The notes under the pieces were generated by a model. The model was not told the DNA's origin. It ran no database searches and saw nothing but the letters and a program-made list of their open reading frames with translations. A DNA stretch of 64,000 nucleotides, from contig LR877152.1 of NCBI GenBank assembly GCA_903995115.1, positions 62,001 to 126,000 on the forward strand, read 5' to 3'. The position numbers and the translations under genes are program-made. Below, one piece after another: positions 18,049 through 28,321 of this stretch. Source of the DNA: Angomonas deanei (Eukaryota > Euglenozoa > Kinetoplastea > Trypanosomatida > Trypanosomatidae). How positions within the stretch are numbered: the stretch's first letter is position 1; every line of letters begins with the position of its first letter.

Positions 18049-18330
18049 ATGCAGACACAATTTGCCATTTACCAAGCGGTAGAGCAGTTTTCTATGTTAG
18101 ACCTGATGAATCATCACTTGGCAAACTGCTGGGATATTTGCTATGAAAAGAATTTAACGGCAGCGGAGTTAGTAGCGAGCCTCCCAGACGAGAAAACTCA
18201 ACAGATGGATGCGTGCGGGCGAAAGTGCATGGCCAGACATTTTGAGGTGATGCGAATGCTGGTGGAGGCCACTGCGCGGCGTGAAAAGGAAGAGATGCTT
18301 CAACTGGAGCCTGGGTCTCTTAGCCATTAA
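18049..18330 (+). CDS. Small Tim-type mitochondrial import chaperone (twin CX3C)
   Basis: A 93-residue protein with a twin CX3C signature: CWDIC (Cys27, Cys31) and CGRKC (Cys56, Cys60), flanked by helices. This is the pattern of the Tim8/9/10/13 family, which form hexamers in the intermembrane space that escort hydrophobic precursors and are oxidised there by the Erv1 pathway. The length fits the family. The gap between the two motifs is 24 residues, longer than the 11-16 usual for the family, so it is a divergent member. The start is the first ATG after the pyrimidine tract at 17966-18009 (AG near 18010-18011). Confidence 0.8.
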   Translation: MQTQFAIYQAVEQFSMLDLMNHHLANCWDICYEKNLTAAELVASLPDEKTQQMDACGRKCMARHFEVMRMLVEATARREKEEMLQLEPGSLSH

Positions 18331-18387
18331 TTAATAAATAACACAGTTTTTTTTTTTCTTGTTGTTCTCGTTAAGTGTTTACATAAC

Positions 18388-18495
18388 TTTTTTTTCTTTT
18401 AGAATTTCACTGATATCGGGCACTTCCTGGAGGTGCGGTGAGTGTGGTCGTTCCCTTCACGTCTCTTTTCTTTCCCCTCTATTGAACTCCCCTAG
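18388..18495 (+). promoter_or_regulatory. Two successive pyrimidine tracts with AGs, candidate trans-splice acceptors
   Basis: A T-rich tract ends in AG at 18401-18402, and a second C/T tract (18449-18490) ends in CCCTAG (AG 18494-18495), 8 bases before the ATG at 18503. No ATG lies between the first AG and 18503, so either site gives the same protein. Confidence 0.6.
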
Positions 18496-18502
18496 TACTT
18501 AC

Positions 18503-21500
18503 ATGAATAAAAGGATTATTAATCCGATAAGGCCACTTCTGTCGAATGGACCGTTGAGAAAGAGTCGCTTCCACTATGGCTGGGGTGACTGTCTTCGAGT
18601 TTTGGAAAGTATTAGTGTTGGCGCTCCACGGAAAAACTGGACAAAGCCCCAAGGGAATCGTGGTGGGCTAACCTCAGAGGAACATGGGATGCCTTCCAAA
18701 TACGAACCAAAATCGTTGCGCGCGAACAACGTTAATGTGGTGACAGACTTGCTCGTTCAAGTCCTCGACGACGCCGTCGTGTCCAGTGGACGCAGCGCAA
18801 AAACAGTGGTACACATGATAGAATTACTAGACCAGTGCAACTGCCCTATAAAACAAGCCGATGTGCTACGCCGCCTACATGAGGTGGTTTGTCGGTGGTG
18901 TGATCATCCCCATCAATTTTCAAAACTGTATGAACACCGAAAAGAGGAGGTACTCTTTTTAAAAAGACTTTCGGTTGCGAAGCACACTTTAGAGAGGTGG
19001 AGTCTGACGCGTAAACCGCTCGACGATCGTCTAGCAAAGGGTGATACATTAGGTCTAACCGACCCTGCGTTTTCTTCGCTTTTTCTGCAATTTGCCTATG
19101 GTGCGGACACCAGAAAATCAGAGCGTCTCTTGCAAGATTTAGAGGACTACGTCAACGAAGTTTGCCGGAGAGGGGGCAGTCCCGTGGTTAACCTGTTTAT
19201 TACTCTCTGGCGCTTTGCTGGTGGGAGTCATTCCCTGCGTCTTCCGTCACCCCCCGAAGGCACCTGCCAACTTTCGGCTTTGCCTTACACCGGTTGGCGA
19301 ACGGTGTTCTCGATTTGCTCGACAGCCATGCGACAACGTATAGACGGAAAATCAGTCACGGCGGGGAGGGACGGATTGATTCTATTGACGACCCTACTTT
19401 TAGAACTCGACAGTGGGTATCAAAACGGCACACCGATCAACTCACACATTCATCAAAGCATACAAGTGGTTGCTAATGCGTGGTTTCCACAATTGCTAAT
19501 CGTTAATGGTGAATCCCTGGACAGTTTACAGGTGCACTGCTCCAGTGTTATTTCGAAAGTGTGCGGTTTGACAATGGAGTCGGCGGTCAATGTACAAACA
19601 TACAATGCGCTGGTGTGCGTTGCTATTCTTGACGTTCTCTGTGGTGCGGTGGAAGACATTAATGCTAATCAGGACACGAGGAAGATTCTGTGCCCGCTAT
19701 CCATCGCAATGAGGTCGTTACCGTCTGAAACTATCCATCAGTTTGTGCAGTTGTACTTGTCACAACAAGGGAAAACACGCGGTGAAAGACCCAAAGTGAA
19801 TGTCCTGCTGATTCTTCTAGACATACTGCAGTTTAAAATAGCAGTGGACGCGGAGGGAAGCCCAACGATCGAACTAGTGAACTTGCTCAGATTCTGCTCC
19901 CCGCTGTTTAATGACGGCAAGATGGATTCCACGGAGGAAGGAGAGACCGCGAGAAATCTGAAAAATTTGTTGAGTGTTGTGTTTTCCTCCAGCGAACGTT
20001 GCTACAAGACGATGGGGCGGTTAATCGGTACTTTAGCACGAGACATAGAGGAGGCAGAAGCACTTTTCGGAAATGAGTTAGCCTTGACTATTTGCAACAG
20101 TAATTTGGCGCTTATTCAGCTTGGTTTAGACAGCATGGATGCTACATTGAGGGACTATGTGATTGCGCAATCGATACAGCAACGGAAGCTGGAGCACGAC
20201 CGCACCGTTGAACCAACCGCCGTACAATCTTTTCGGCACAAGGTGTTTGTCCTGTTTATTTCACAAGGCGCCCGCCATGTCCAAACGCAAACTGGCTCGC
20301 AGGAGCATTCACAATTCCTGGAGGATTACCTAAAGGGGGTTTACTTTCCGTCTATTGGGGTGCCACAAAAAGTGCAGACCTACGCTCAACAGTGCGACAC
20401 TCGTGTCATCCAACGTTCGTTTGACAGTCTGCGGAGGCACCTTGTGGAGCACACGAATCCTCCCCGATGGGACATGGCGCTTCGCATCCTCGCCGCTCAC
20501 GCGAGTGACGTACCGTTGTTAGCAGTCCCGACGGGAAGTAAGAAGAAGTGGACTCCGCTCTCCCAGGAGGAGCACTCTGCTTTTATGGACAAAATGAAGG
20601 AGATAGCGAAAGCGAAAGACATTAAAAAAGCGGTCGCCCTTCTGTACGATTACGAAAGGGACAAACGGGTCTTGTCGCTAAGCGAGTTTGAAATGGCTGT
20701 AAGCGTCAGTGTGCCGAGGGGTCCACTCGTGTTTGGGGAACACATGGTAGACTACGCGATGACGTGTGGTTATCACAGCAAGACGGTTGGTATGTGCGCG
20801 CTAAACTGCTCCTACAGAGTCTACACGAAACTGGAGAAAATGAAACGAAGCCGTCACACCGGTGCGGAGGAGCAGCAAGATATCCTGTTCAAGCAATTCA
20901 GCTGCCGGCAGCTTGCCCTCCGAGCGCTGCGTTTGCTCCCAGAGCTTTACACACAGAATGTTCGATCCACCGGTATGGCAGAGATTATTCCCGATGAGGG
21001 GATACTTTCCGAGTCCGAATGCAAACGACTATTGCACTACATTAGGGCCCTCCACAACGAGGACGAACAACAAGTACTTCATTGCTGCACGGAGGCACAC
21101 GTTTTTAACGCCAAGGTGCTTCGGGACGCACGGGACTCGTTGTACCAACAGCTAAAGCTCTGCAAAATGGTGGAAGATACGGAGGGGATTGTGCGTGGTT
21201 ATTTGGAATTCCGAAACTGTTATTCAAGAATGCCAATCAGCAGTGAACAGCTTCTTCAAATATTAGAAGCCTGCGTGGAGCTTTCAAGCGACGTATCCAA
21301 AGAATCCGATGTGGTGCCGGAGGGCGGCACAGGGGGCGATTTCACGAAGCGGGAGGAACTGAAGCACGTCGTTGTGCTACTTTCAAGGGACGCGTTTGAC
21401 TTTTTACGGTGGGATGCGGCAGGCGAATCCACCGCGTCAGAACTGGGTAAGCATTCAGTGATCCGCGCAAAGTTCAACAATCTAGTGAAAAGGTGGTTCG

Positions 21501-24500
21501 ACGTTTTATTTGCCGGCGCGGTCACGGATACAGGGAGGGAAAAGTTTACAGTGGTGGTGGTTGGAGCCTTGCAAGCTGTTTTAGAGCACATTCAAACGGT
21601 GTCGAACCAACTGCAGTGTTTCGACGAAGAAGTTCTTCTCACGTGTGTAGGAGCGGTCAAGCGAGGGTTTCAGTACAGAGATTCCTCAACTGGTCTGGAG
21701 AGCATAAAAAATTGTGCGCGTCTCCTCCAGCAATGGTCCTCGGACAGAGGACAGGCGGAAGCACTATTCGTGTCGAAGTGGATCGAAAAGCTCGCGAGTG
21801 CGCAAATGGCGCGGTGTTCCTCTTCCATTCTTATTCTCCACGATGACCTTGTACTCGAGCGGCACAAGGTGGCCAGGGAGGAAGTGAACAAATTTTTTCA
21901 GCACCCCGAAGGCACTCTGTTGGCGAAACTAGAGGTGATGTGCTTTGCTTTGCAACACCACCTGTGCTGGTTTGAAAGCTCTAGCAAAGTGTCGCGACTA
22001 GTGTTGCTCGACAGTGCTGTGAATCACGTAAACGGTCTCCTGGGGGACGTCGCACCCCAATGGAGCCCAAAGGAGGTATTGCTCTGCTTTCACCGTGCTG
22101 TTTCCTTACTGAACCGTTTCCGTGGAGAACTTCTGCGAGCGGAGGTGTCGATAAACGGAGAGGGTGATCTGTATTCAATCCATTCATACATTATGAAAAT
22201 GCAAACCCGCTCCGGTGATAACGTGGAAAACTTGTTGGTAAACGGCTGGTATGCGTACTGGGAAGAGGAGAAAGGAGGAGTGACGCTTCAGGACAACGAA
22301 TTCTGTCGTTTGTTTATAGGTGTGCAATTTTGGGTCACATTTTATTCGACAAAACACCATAATGGTCGCGGCTCTGTAGTGTGGGACGCCCTTCGTGCCT
22401 GGTATAATGATAGACAAGAAATGCTGACGAGAGAAGAATCGTTTACGATGGCTTGTTGCTTAGCGGTCTTTGACAGCAATGTTTCGGTGGTGTCCGATTT
22501 TTCTGACGTTATTTCGGACGCACTGGCGAAAGAAATACCCTCAGAGGTACACCCCCTAACAAGGATGGGGTTGTCTTTGCTCATTGTGAAACGAATGTTT
22601 GCCCCTTGTGTGAATTCGAGCTTTTGTCAGGAGTGGTCGGAGACGCAGAGGGCGCACTTTGTGGCGATTGTATATAGCACGTCGCCCTCGTTGGACGGTC
22701 TACAACCACTACTGTCTACTGAGCTGTTGAACGTGCTGATGGATTCACCCATGTTCTTCTCGTGGATGTTGTACCTTTTTGCAGAGGGTAACCGTGCTTT
22801 TGATAACAAAGATCAAATAAGTACATCCGAGACGGTCAATATCTTTCATCTTGCCTCTTTTTGCCGGGGTGCGTTTCTTTTGGAAAAGTCGCCGTTGAGC
22901 GAAGAGAACTTTAACCGAGCAGTGAACACCGTGTGCTTCTTTTATCCGAGCCGTGTCGACCTCCTTTGCTTTTTAATATTCCGGTTCCCGTTGTGCGGCA
23001 CGGAAGACAGTGTGTTTCGTGTCATTGCAGACCGCATCAAGACAGTGCAAGCCGTCTGTGAGGATGCCACGCTTTGCGGTCTTGCATCGTACGTGTCGTC
23101 CTTGATGGCGTCCAGCGGCGAGCAGTGTACCAGCGCTACGGAAACCGGTGCGTCACTCAAAGGCCCCTTATCCCGACCAATCGCCTCCCTACAGACAAAG
23201 GTGTCCCTCTTTCACTCCTCCGAGTATGCCAATGGCGAAACGAATTTGGTCCACCAACCCGTTCAGTTATACGGGTTAAACTTTACGGTTCAACACGCCG
23301 GTTGCCCTCCCGCGCTGGTGGATGGTACACGCGCAACCTATATTCCACCATCAACCTCTCTTGCTGCAGTGTATTTGACAACTGCGCAGCTGTTAACAGC
23401 GCACAGTACTCCCAGCGCAAAGGTTGAGAGTTTACTGGCGAGAATTGCGGTACTTTCGAACACGGATGACCTTTCCACAATTCTTCAGTCGCTCGCCATG
23501 GAGGATGCCATCACGGTGGACGATCTTTCGACGGCGTGGACGTGCCTACTGGATCGTTTATTCGCTTTTGCGGTGGCAGACAGTACCGAATACCTTAACA
23601 CTTGTGTCGATGCGTACACAGCGTTTCTTAATTGCTTGGAGTTCTGTGCGAATAGCCGACAGCTGGAAGTGGAGTGCCTAGCAGAGGAGACATTGGATTT
23701 TATTCTGTGCTCTGTTGTTGAAAAAAGTTCACTAGAAATGCTTAACAGCTCTTCCTTGTCCGACGACGGTGTGGTGGCAAGCATCGTCAGTAACGCCACC
23801 GTGTCACTGGAGAGACTGTGCAACTGGCTGCGGTTCAAGGGGCGAAAAGTACCCCACTGCTTAGAAGAACTGTCGGCGGTGGTCAACCGCGGTCGTCTTG
23901 ACAACCGAATGCGGTCCATCATGGTGGAGTCATCCGATCCGATGGAGCGTCGATACCATCTTTTCCCTCCATTCTTGCGCGAGTATGTGCAACTCCTTAA
24001 GAGCGGCGGCGGAAAGGCAACGCCGGTGCGGCTTTACAATCCCCGCACCATTGTATACCTTTATTCAGGCTACAACAGTACCCAAAGCTTCTCAAACAAT
24101 GGAAAGACCGTACTGTCCGTTCCACTTGTCGCGCGGGCAGTGAGAGAGTATACGGAGTTTGGCTCTCTTCCAGTGGGGAATGCAAATGGTGGCCGTACTG
24201 ACGGAAAAGATACGCTAAACGGCACATTTACCTGCGCTCACAGAGGGGGCGGCGGGGGCTGTCGGTCGTCTTTTCTGCTGGATTGCCTTTTTAGCGTTGT
24301 ACATCGGGAAGTACGAAAAGGAAAGGTGCCGCGTCCGCTGGTGTTTGTCGTCCGGGAGCTCTGTGGAGAGCTGTTTCCTCAAATCTGGCGCACCAGTCGA
24401 ACGGTGACTGGTTTGTATGCTTCCTATTGCCCACGCAACTGGTCCCATTTGTGCTCTGTTGTAAGTTGTCGTATTCAGCTGGAAAGACTGAATGCACCGT

Positions 24501-26377
24501 ATACACGGCATCTTCCGCTTCTCTTGGAGAGGTTGCAGTGCACCGCGCAGGCGGAAGGACGGCTGCGGCAGGTTGGCTCCCTCACAGCCAAAGAAGAGAA
24601 GCATGTACGTCGCCATTCTTATGCGAGTGTAAAAGCGGCGCAGGACGTGCTGGTGTTTCTTTTGGAGACTCTGTTGGCCTGCATCACAATTGTCAGTCCA
24701 AGTGGTTGGTCGACCAACCGAAAGACGGACTTGAGCCGCGCGTACAACACGCTTGTTTCCTTTTTGGACTTTCTCGAAGAACACCACGCAAACATGAATC
24801 TTCACAGAAAAGATGTTATCGGTATGCTCCAAAAGTTGAGCGTGGGCGGTCCGCTACTGTCTGGTCAGTTTTTGGGTGTGGAGATGGTAAAACAAATCCT
24901 CCACACACAACTGGCAGTAAATCCCTCGTCGAATTACTTTGGGACTGTGGACAGGGATACAGTAAAACAAACGTGGTGGAGCATTGCCGCCTGCGTGCGA
25001 GATACACCGTCATCAGACTCTCTGGTGGAAGTGGCGGTGCAGAATATCACTGCCCTGTTTACTAAAGGTCATTTTTGCCACTTTGGGGTAGACGCGCTTG
25101 CGCTGTTGCTGAATTACGCATCCGAGTCTAAACGCGCCACATTATTGTTTTTGGTCGCTAAACGTCTCCAGTACGCACCGTTTTCTTCGATTGGCCTGGC
25201 TTCCTCTGTTGTGTTTTTAACAAGGAACACTGGAAGCGAAGGGCTCTGGACAAACTTATTGTACAAGGTCGTCAACGAAGCGAATCGCCTTTGCGAGGTG
25301 GATTTTCGAGCGCTGGTGGAGCTGCTGTCGAGTGACGGTGTACAGCAGCTGGCAGTGTTGCGCTCGTTCCAACAACTGTGCCGTCGTGAAATAATGGAAA
25401 GCAAGTTCAAGGAGGTGTATTTTGATTCTCCCTTCGTGAAGCTTGGCTGTAGGATGGACTCAATCACAGGTGGATTTTTCGTGGAAGAGGTGATGACGTT
25501 GGCAGTCGAGAACACGGCGGTATCTCTATCCCGTCTCGTGGCGTTTCTGCCAGTGTACTCAGCGGAAGTGCAGGGACGGAAAGAGATTTCACCACAATTC
25601 CCTGCGGCACTAGTCGCCATTCTAAGACGGGAGCTCATCTCCCCTCACTCGAGTCATGTTCGTTTACTGATTTCGGAGTGCCTCAAACTCTGCGAAACAC
25701 CTCTAGAGTGGAACCAAGCACTACGTCCTACTGTGCTGTCACTGACGATTCAATTGGCTTTGAGGTCAGGGGATGCGTCGTGTGCGCCTGGTGTTGTGCA
25801 CTTGTTTCATCTTCTCTCACAGGGCCCCACTGTAGACACAGGTAAACCTGGCGATACCGATTTGTTCTCTGTGTTTGTACAAGTGCTTCGCTATTTAAAA
25901 GAACAGAGAAGTAGAATCCCATTGAAGGAGTTCCTTTCTCTTTTCCAAGACATTTGTCGTGCTGCCATGGCTGGCGGGGTTGCCCCGAAAGAGGCATTGG
26001 GGGAGACTGAATTGGCGCTCTTCAGGTGGAGTCTTCGATTCGTCAGAGAGCATCCTCAGACCACCATTGACGACGCAGCACTGCTGTGTGAGACACTCGG
26101 GGAGCTTGTGAGTGGAAGATCCGTCAACCTTTCCGAGGAGTTCTGCGAAGCCTACATTTCAGACTTGTACAAGGAGTACCGCTGCAAAGAAGTTTTGTTA
26201 GCAACGGTCAAGTTGGTTTACATTCCAAAAGGCTCTTTGCACTCTATCGTGTTGAGATCCGCTGCGACGGTGACACCCCACCATATTCCAGAAGTGAGCC
26301 GTTTGATCGAGAACAATACCGCCGCCAATAAAGATACCAATGTACGGGAACTGAACAGTATTTTGAAGAGATCATAA
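18503..26377 (+). CDS. Giant 2,624-residue helical protein, probably mitochondrial
   Basis: A single uninterrupted frame of 2,625 codons from the first ATG after the splice signals. The N-terminus (MNKRIINPIRPLLSNGPLRK, then SRFHYG) is rich in Arg/Lys, lacks acidic residues and would serve as a mitochondrial presequence. The remainder is mostly predicted-helical, with scattered Leu- and Cys-rich segments that look like degenerate helical-repeat (solenoid) sequence. There is no membrane segment, kinase, helicase or RNA-binding motif I can name. Gly-rich loops occur near codon 1,915 (HRGGGGGCRSS). Large helical-repeat proteins are common among kinetoplastid mitochondrial RNA and ribosome-assembly factors, so a role there is an inference only. 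The intact length shows the region is not decayed. It is not assigned to a family. Confidence 0.75.
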   Translation: MNKRIINPIRPLLSNGPLRKSRFHYGWGDCLRVLESISVGAPRKNWTKPQGNRGGLTSEEHGMPSKYEPKSLRANNVNVVTDLLVQVLDDAVVSSGRSAKTVVHMIELLDQCNCPIKQADVLRRLHEVVCRWCDHPHQFSKLYEHRKEEVLFLKRLSVAKHTLERWSLTRKPLDDRLAKGDTLGLTDPAFSSLFLQFAYGADTRKSERLLQDLEDYVNEVCRRGGSPVVNLFITLWRFAGGSHSLRLPSPPEGTCQLSALPYTGWRTVFSICSTAMRQRIDGKSVTAGRDGLILLTTLLLELDSGYQNGTPINSHIHQSIQVVANAWFPQLLIVNGESLDSLQVHCSSVISKVCGLTMESAVNVQTYNALVCVAILDVLCGAVEDINANQDTRKILCPLSIAMRSLPSETIHQFVQLYLSQQGKTRGERPKVNVLLILLDILQFKIAVDAEGSPTIELVNLLRFCSPLFNDGKMDSTEEGETARNLKNLLSVVFSSSERCYKTMGRLIGTLARDIEEAEALFGNELALTICNSNLALIQLGLDSMDATLRDYVIAQSIQQRKLEHDRTVEPTAVQSFRHKVFVLFISQGARHVQTQTGSQEHSQFLEDYLKGVYFPSIGVPQKVQTYAQQCDTRVIQRSFDSLRRHLVEHTNPPRWDMALRILAAHASDVPLLAVPTGSKKKWTPLSQEEHSAFMDKMKEIAKAKDIKKAVALLYDYERDKRVLSLSEFEMAVSVSVPRGPLVFGEHMVDYAMTCGYHSKTVGMCALNCSYRVYTKLEKMKRSRHTGAEEQQDILFKQFSCRQLALRALRLLPELYTQNVRSTGMAEIIPDEGILSESECKRLLHYIRALHNEDEQQVLHCCTEAHVFNAKVLRDARDSLYQQLKLCKMVEDTEGIVRGYLEFRNCYSRMPISSEQLLQILEACVELSSDVSKESDVVPEGGTGGDFTKREELKHVVVLLSRDAFDFLRWDAAGESTASELGKHSVIRAKFNNLVKRWFDVLFAGAVTDTGREKFTVVVVGALQAVLEHIQTVSNQLQCFDEEVLLTCVGAVKRGFQYRDSSTGLESIKNCARLLQQWSSDRGQAEALFVSKWIEKLASAQMARCSSSILILHDDLVLERHKVAREEVNKFFQHPEGTLLAKLEVMCFALQHHLCWFESSSKVSRLVLLDSAVNHVNGLLGDVAPQWSPKEVLLCFHRAVSLLNRFRGELLRAEVSINGEGDLYSIHSYIMKMQTRSGDNVENLLVNGWYAYWEEEKGGVTLQDNEFCRLFIGVQFWVTFYSTKHHNGRGSVVWDALRAWYNDRQEMLTREESFTMACCLAVFDSNVSVVSDFSDVISDALAKEIPSEVHPLTRMGLSLLIVKRMFAPCVNSSFCQEWSETQRAHFVAIVYSTSPSLDGLQPLLSTELLNVLMDSPMFFSWMLYLFAEGNRAFDNKDQISTSETVNIFHLASFCRGAFLLEKSPLSEENFNRAVNTVCFFYPSRVDLLCFLIFRFPLCGTEDSVFRVIADRIKTVQAVCEDATLCGLASYVSSLMASSGEQCTSATETGASLKGPLSRPIASLQTKVSLFHSSEYANGETNLVHQPVQLYGLNFTVQHAGCPPALVDGTRATYIPPSTSLAAVYLTTAQLLTAHSTPSAKVESLLARIAVLSNTDDLSTILQSLAMEDAITVDDLSTAWTCLLDRLFAFAVADSTEYLNTCVDAYTAFLNCLEFCANSRQLEVECLAEETLDFILCSVVEKSSLEMLNSSSLSDDGVVASIVSNATVSLERLCNWLRFKGRKVPHCLEELSAVVNRGRLDNRMRSIMVESSDPMERRYHLFPPFLREYVQLLKSGGGKATPVRLYNPRTIVYLYSGYNSTQSFSNNGKTVLSVPLVARAVREYTEFGSLPVGNANGGRTDGKDTLNGTFTCAHRGGGGGCRSSFLLDCLFSVVHREVRKGKVPRPLVFVVRELCGELFPQIWRTSRTVTGLYASYCPRNWSHLCSVVSCRIQLERLNAPYTRHLPLLLERLQCTAQAEGRLRQVGSLTAKEEKHVRRHSYASVKAAQDVLVFLLETLLACITIVSPSGWSTNRKTDLSRAYNTLVSFLDFLEEHHANMNLHRKDVIGMLQKLSVGGPLLSGQFLGVEMVKQILHTQLAVNPSSNYFGTVDRDTVKQTWWSIAACVRDTPSSDSLVEVAVQNITALFTKGHFCHFGVDALALLLNYASESKRATLLFLVAKRLQYAPFSSIGLASSVVFLTRNTGSEGLWTNLLYKVVNEANRLCEVDFRALVELLSSDGVQQLAVLRSFQQLCRREIMESKFKEVYFDSPFVKLGCRMDSITGGFFVEEVMTLAVENTAVSLSRLVAFLPVYSAEVQGRKEISPQFPAALVAILRRELISPHSSHVRLLISECLKLCETPLEWNQALRPTVLSLTIQLALRSGDASCAPGVVHLFHLLSQGPTVDTGKPGDTDLFSVFVQVLRYLKEQRSRIPLKEFLSLFQDICRAAMAGGVAPKEALGETELALFRWSLRFVREHPQTTIDDAALLCETLGELVSGRSVNLSEEFCEAYISDLYKEYRCKEVLLATVKLVYIPKGSLHSIVLRSAATVTPHHIPEVSRLIENNTAANKDTNVRELNSILKRS

Positions 26378-26483
26378 TGGCTGTGGTGAATAATAGTTGT
26401 GGTTGTAAACCTACTCTTCTTCTACTGGAGTTATTAAAATGGCAAGACGGATCAGCAGTCGACGCGCCTTTGTATAGCACATT

Positions 26484-26511
26484 CTTTTTTTTTTTCTCTC
26501 CCTCCCTATAG
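26484..26511 (+). promoter_or_regulatory. Pyrimidine tract and AG, candidate trans-splice acceptor
   Basis: T-run 26484-26495 with following C/T sequence ends in CTATAG (AG 26510-26511), 60 bases before the ATG at 26571. Additional AGs at 26562 and 26570 are nearer the start. Confidence 0.5.
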
Positions 26512-26570
26512 AGCGTACATAGAGGTCTTTTTCTTTTTAAATTTATTTTCTTCACAGTTTTAGGGTTTAG

Positions 26571-26945
26571 ATGAATGCGGACAAATCTGATTGTGGCTCT
26601 AGTACCACTGTCCCGAACACGAAGGACTCCAAAAAACAGTTGTCGGTGGAAAAGATCTATACTGAATTGCTAAAGGATATGGAGAATGACATTGACTCTC
26701 CCTTTTCTTTACGTAGTCGTAAAAAGGAAAAGAAGGGAGTCCCTGTTTCTAGTGAGCCACCTAGTGAGGCTGCCCCTCCGCTCCCCGAGTTTTCGGAGGA
26801 GAATAGTCCAAAGGACAAGGAGCAGAAACATTTTGATGCATCAACTTGCAGCGAGCAAAAACACAGCACGTCGCGAGTTAGCCTTTCCTTGTATTCGACG
26901 GATGCGTCGCTGTTGCCAACTACCTCATTATCAAGCAGTGGATAA
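26571..26945 (+). CDS. Small Ser/Lys/Glu-rich hypothetical protein
   Basis: A 124-residue frame following a clear pyrimidine tract. One helical segment (VEKIYTELLKDMENDI) is followed by KK-rich and Pro/Ser-rich sequence (SEPPSEAAPPLPEFSEEN) and a Ser/Thr/Leu-rich tail. It is likely disordered apart from the helix. No homologue is recognised. It is accepted as a gene because it has its own splice signals up- and downstream and nothing else occupies the space between the giant gene and the EB1-like gene. Confidence 0.5.
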   Translation: MNADKSDCGSSTTVPNTKDSKKQLSVEKIYTELLKDMENDIDSPFSLRSRKKEKKGVPVSSEPPSEAAPPLPEFSEENSPKDKEQKHFDASTCSEQKHSTSRVSLSLYSTDASLLPTTSLSSSG

Positions 26946-27276
26946 CTGCCAGCCGATCTCGACAGGCGTTGTTTTCACTGCTCTTTTTTTTTTTTGTTAC
27001 ATTTACTTTTTTTTATACTTACCGAGTTTGGATTTTTCAAAAAAAAAAAAAAATCAAACAAAAAAAAAAAACGTTGTTCACCTTTCTTAAATATTGAGAA
27101 AGTGAAGCATATTGAGCCGAAGTGTCTTTTGAGGTGCTTATCATCATTATTAGTATTGCTGTTCGACCCTGAGTGACATCTATGCTCTATCACGGGCAAA
27201 GACTCGACTGCTTTCTCTCTACTTCTTTCTGATTAAAGTTTTTCTTTTTCGTTGTTTTTGTCGCGTGTGCGCTTAG
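26946..27276 (+). other. Intergenic region with poly-T and poly-A runs
   Basis: No gene is visible in these 331 bases. They contain T-run 26984-26995, a shorter T-run near 27007-27014, A-run 27039-27053 and A-run 27060-27071. The T and A runs could pair into an AT-only hairpin. A pyrimidine-rich stretch (27210-27262) and the AG at 27275-27276 immediately precede the ATG of the next gene. Confidence 0.55.
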
Positions 27277-28152
27277 ATGTCCGCCACAGACGCTCACTTA
27301 TATTCACGGAAGGAGATCATTAGTTGGGTGAATGAAATCCTCTCCACCAACTACTCTTCCTTCCCGGAGGTCCCGGCGAAGGATATGGCGCTCATCCTGT
27401 ATGGAGTGTACGCCAGTCATCTCAACCCGGAGGAGGGACTGCGCAAGGTGCCTCTTCAGGCGGTTCAGTTTAGTGGAAGTATCACCCCTAACGTCATTCA
27501 GAAAAATGCCGGTCACGTCCTTTCGGTGATTAAAGCACTGAGCGCAGAGGAAGATGCCGATAGTGGGGCGACCTCCCCCATCGATCTGAACCTCTCTGTC
27601 GCCGATTGGCTCGCGGGGAAAGCGTTTGTACAGGAATTAAATATGTGGCGCTGGATTCGCACGAAAGCCGTAAATTGGAACTGCACTGTCCCAGAAATTG
27701 AAGGCGTTATCAAACGCTATTTGTCTGGCGGCATTAGCCTAAAGAGAAGTAGAGAGAGGGAGATGGAGACCTCACCTGCTAATGCGGCGGCGCCGGCAAC
27801 GACGAGTGAACAACAAATGTCCTTTTCTCCGCTGGTGAAAATGGTCAAGGAGGACAACGAGAAGGAGGGACAGCTTGTCGCCGATATGCATGAGAATCTT
27901 CAACGCACAAAGGCAGCTGTTGCTGCACTGGAGGAGACGCGACATATCTCCCAGGAGGATCAAAAGGAGAACGCGTTACCAGTAGGGACGAGCTCGACTT
28001 CGTGTCAGGAGTGTAGCTCCGTGGTCTCTTGCATTCTCAAAGGAAACTTAAATACAATTCGCTCTTTAGAGGATAAGCGAAAACGAGCACTGGAAGCTTG
28101 TATCAATAAGGACGTGGTTTCTCTTTTGAGTGCATTACAAGATATTGTGTAG
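27277..28152 (+). CDS. EB1-like microtubule plus-end protein (CH domain)
   Basis: A 291-residue protein. Residues ~9-130 match the EB1 calponin-homology domain in order: SRKEIISWVNEILSTNY, DMALILYGVY, VQFSGSITPNVIQKNAGHVL and SVADWLAGKAFVQELNMWRW, which corresponds to the family's LVKGKFQDNFEFVQWFKKF. A Ser/Ala/Glu-rich linker and a C-terminal helical segment (NTIRSLEDKRKRALEACINK) follow, where EB1 proteins carry their dimerising coiled coil and EBH domain. The EBH motif itself is not clear, and the usual acidic EEY-type tail is absent. EB1 proteins track growing microtubule ends, including at flagellar tips. Start: the first ATG directly after AG 27275-27276. Confidence 0.75.
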   Translation: MSATDAHLYSRKEIISWVNEILSTNYSSFPEVPAKDMALILYGVYASHLNPEEGLRKVPLQAVQFSGSITPNVIQKNAGHVLSVIKALSAEEDADSGATSPIDLNLSVADWLAGKAFVQELNMWRWIRTKAVNWNCTVPEIEGVIKRYLSGGISLKRSREREMETSPANAAAPATTSEQQMSFSPLVKMVKEDNEKEGQLVADMHENLQRTKAAVAALEETRHISQEDQKENALPVGTSSTSCQECSSVVSCILKGNLNTIRSLEDKRKRALEACINKDVVSLLSALQDIV

Positions 28153-28321
28153 ATTTCAGATTTAGATGATAGAACCTTCTGTTTTTTTCTCCTTCAGTTC
28201 TTATGAATGATTAGTTTTTTTTTTTATTGTGGTGGTCGGTGAGGTCTAATGCCTTTCGTTATGTAGTGCTCACATTGATTTTCTTCACCTCCCCCCTTTC
28301 TTTTTTTGTCAAAGATACACG

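Noticed and set aside
26984-27071. Poly-A runs as signs of a retroposed copy
   Set aside because: No duplicated gene or target-site repeat flanks them. They are ordinary AT-rich intergenic sequence.
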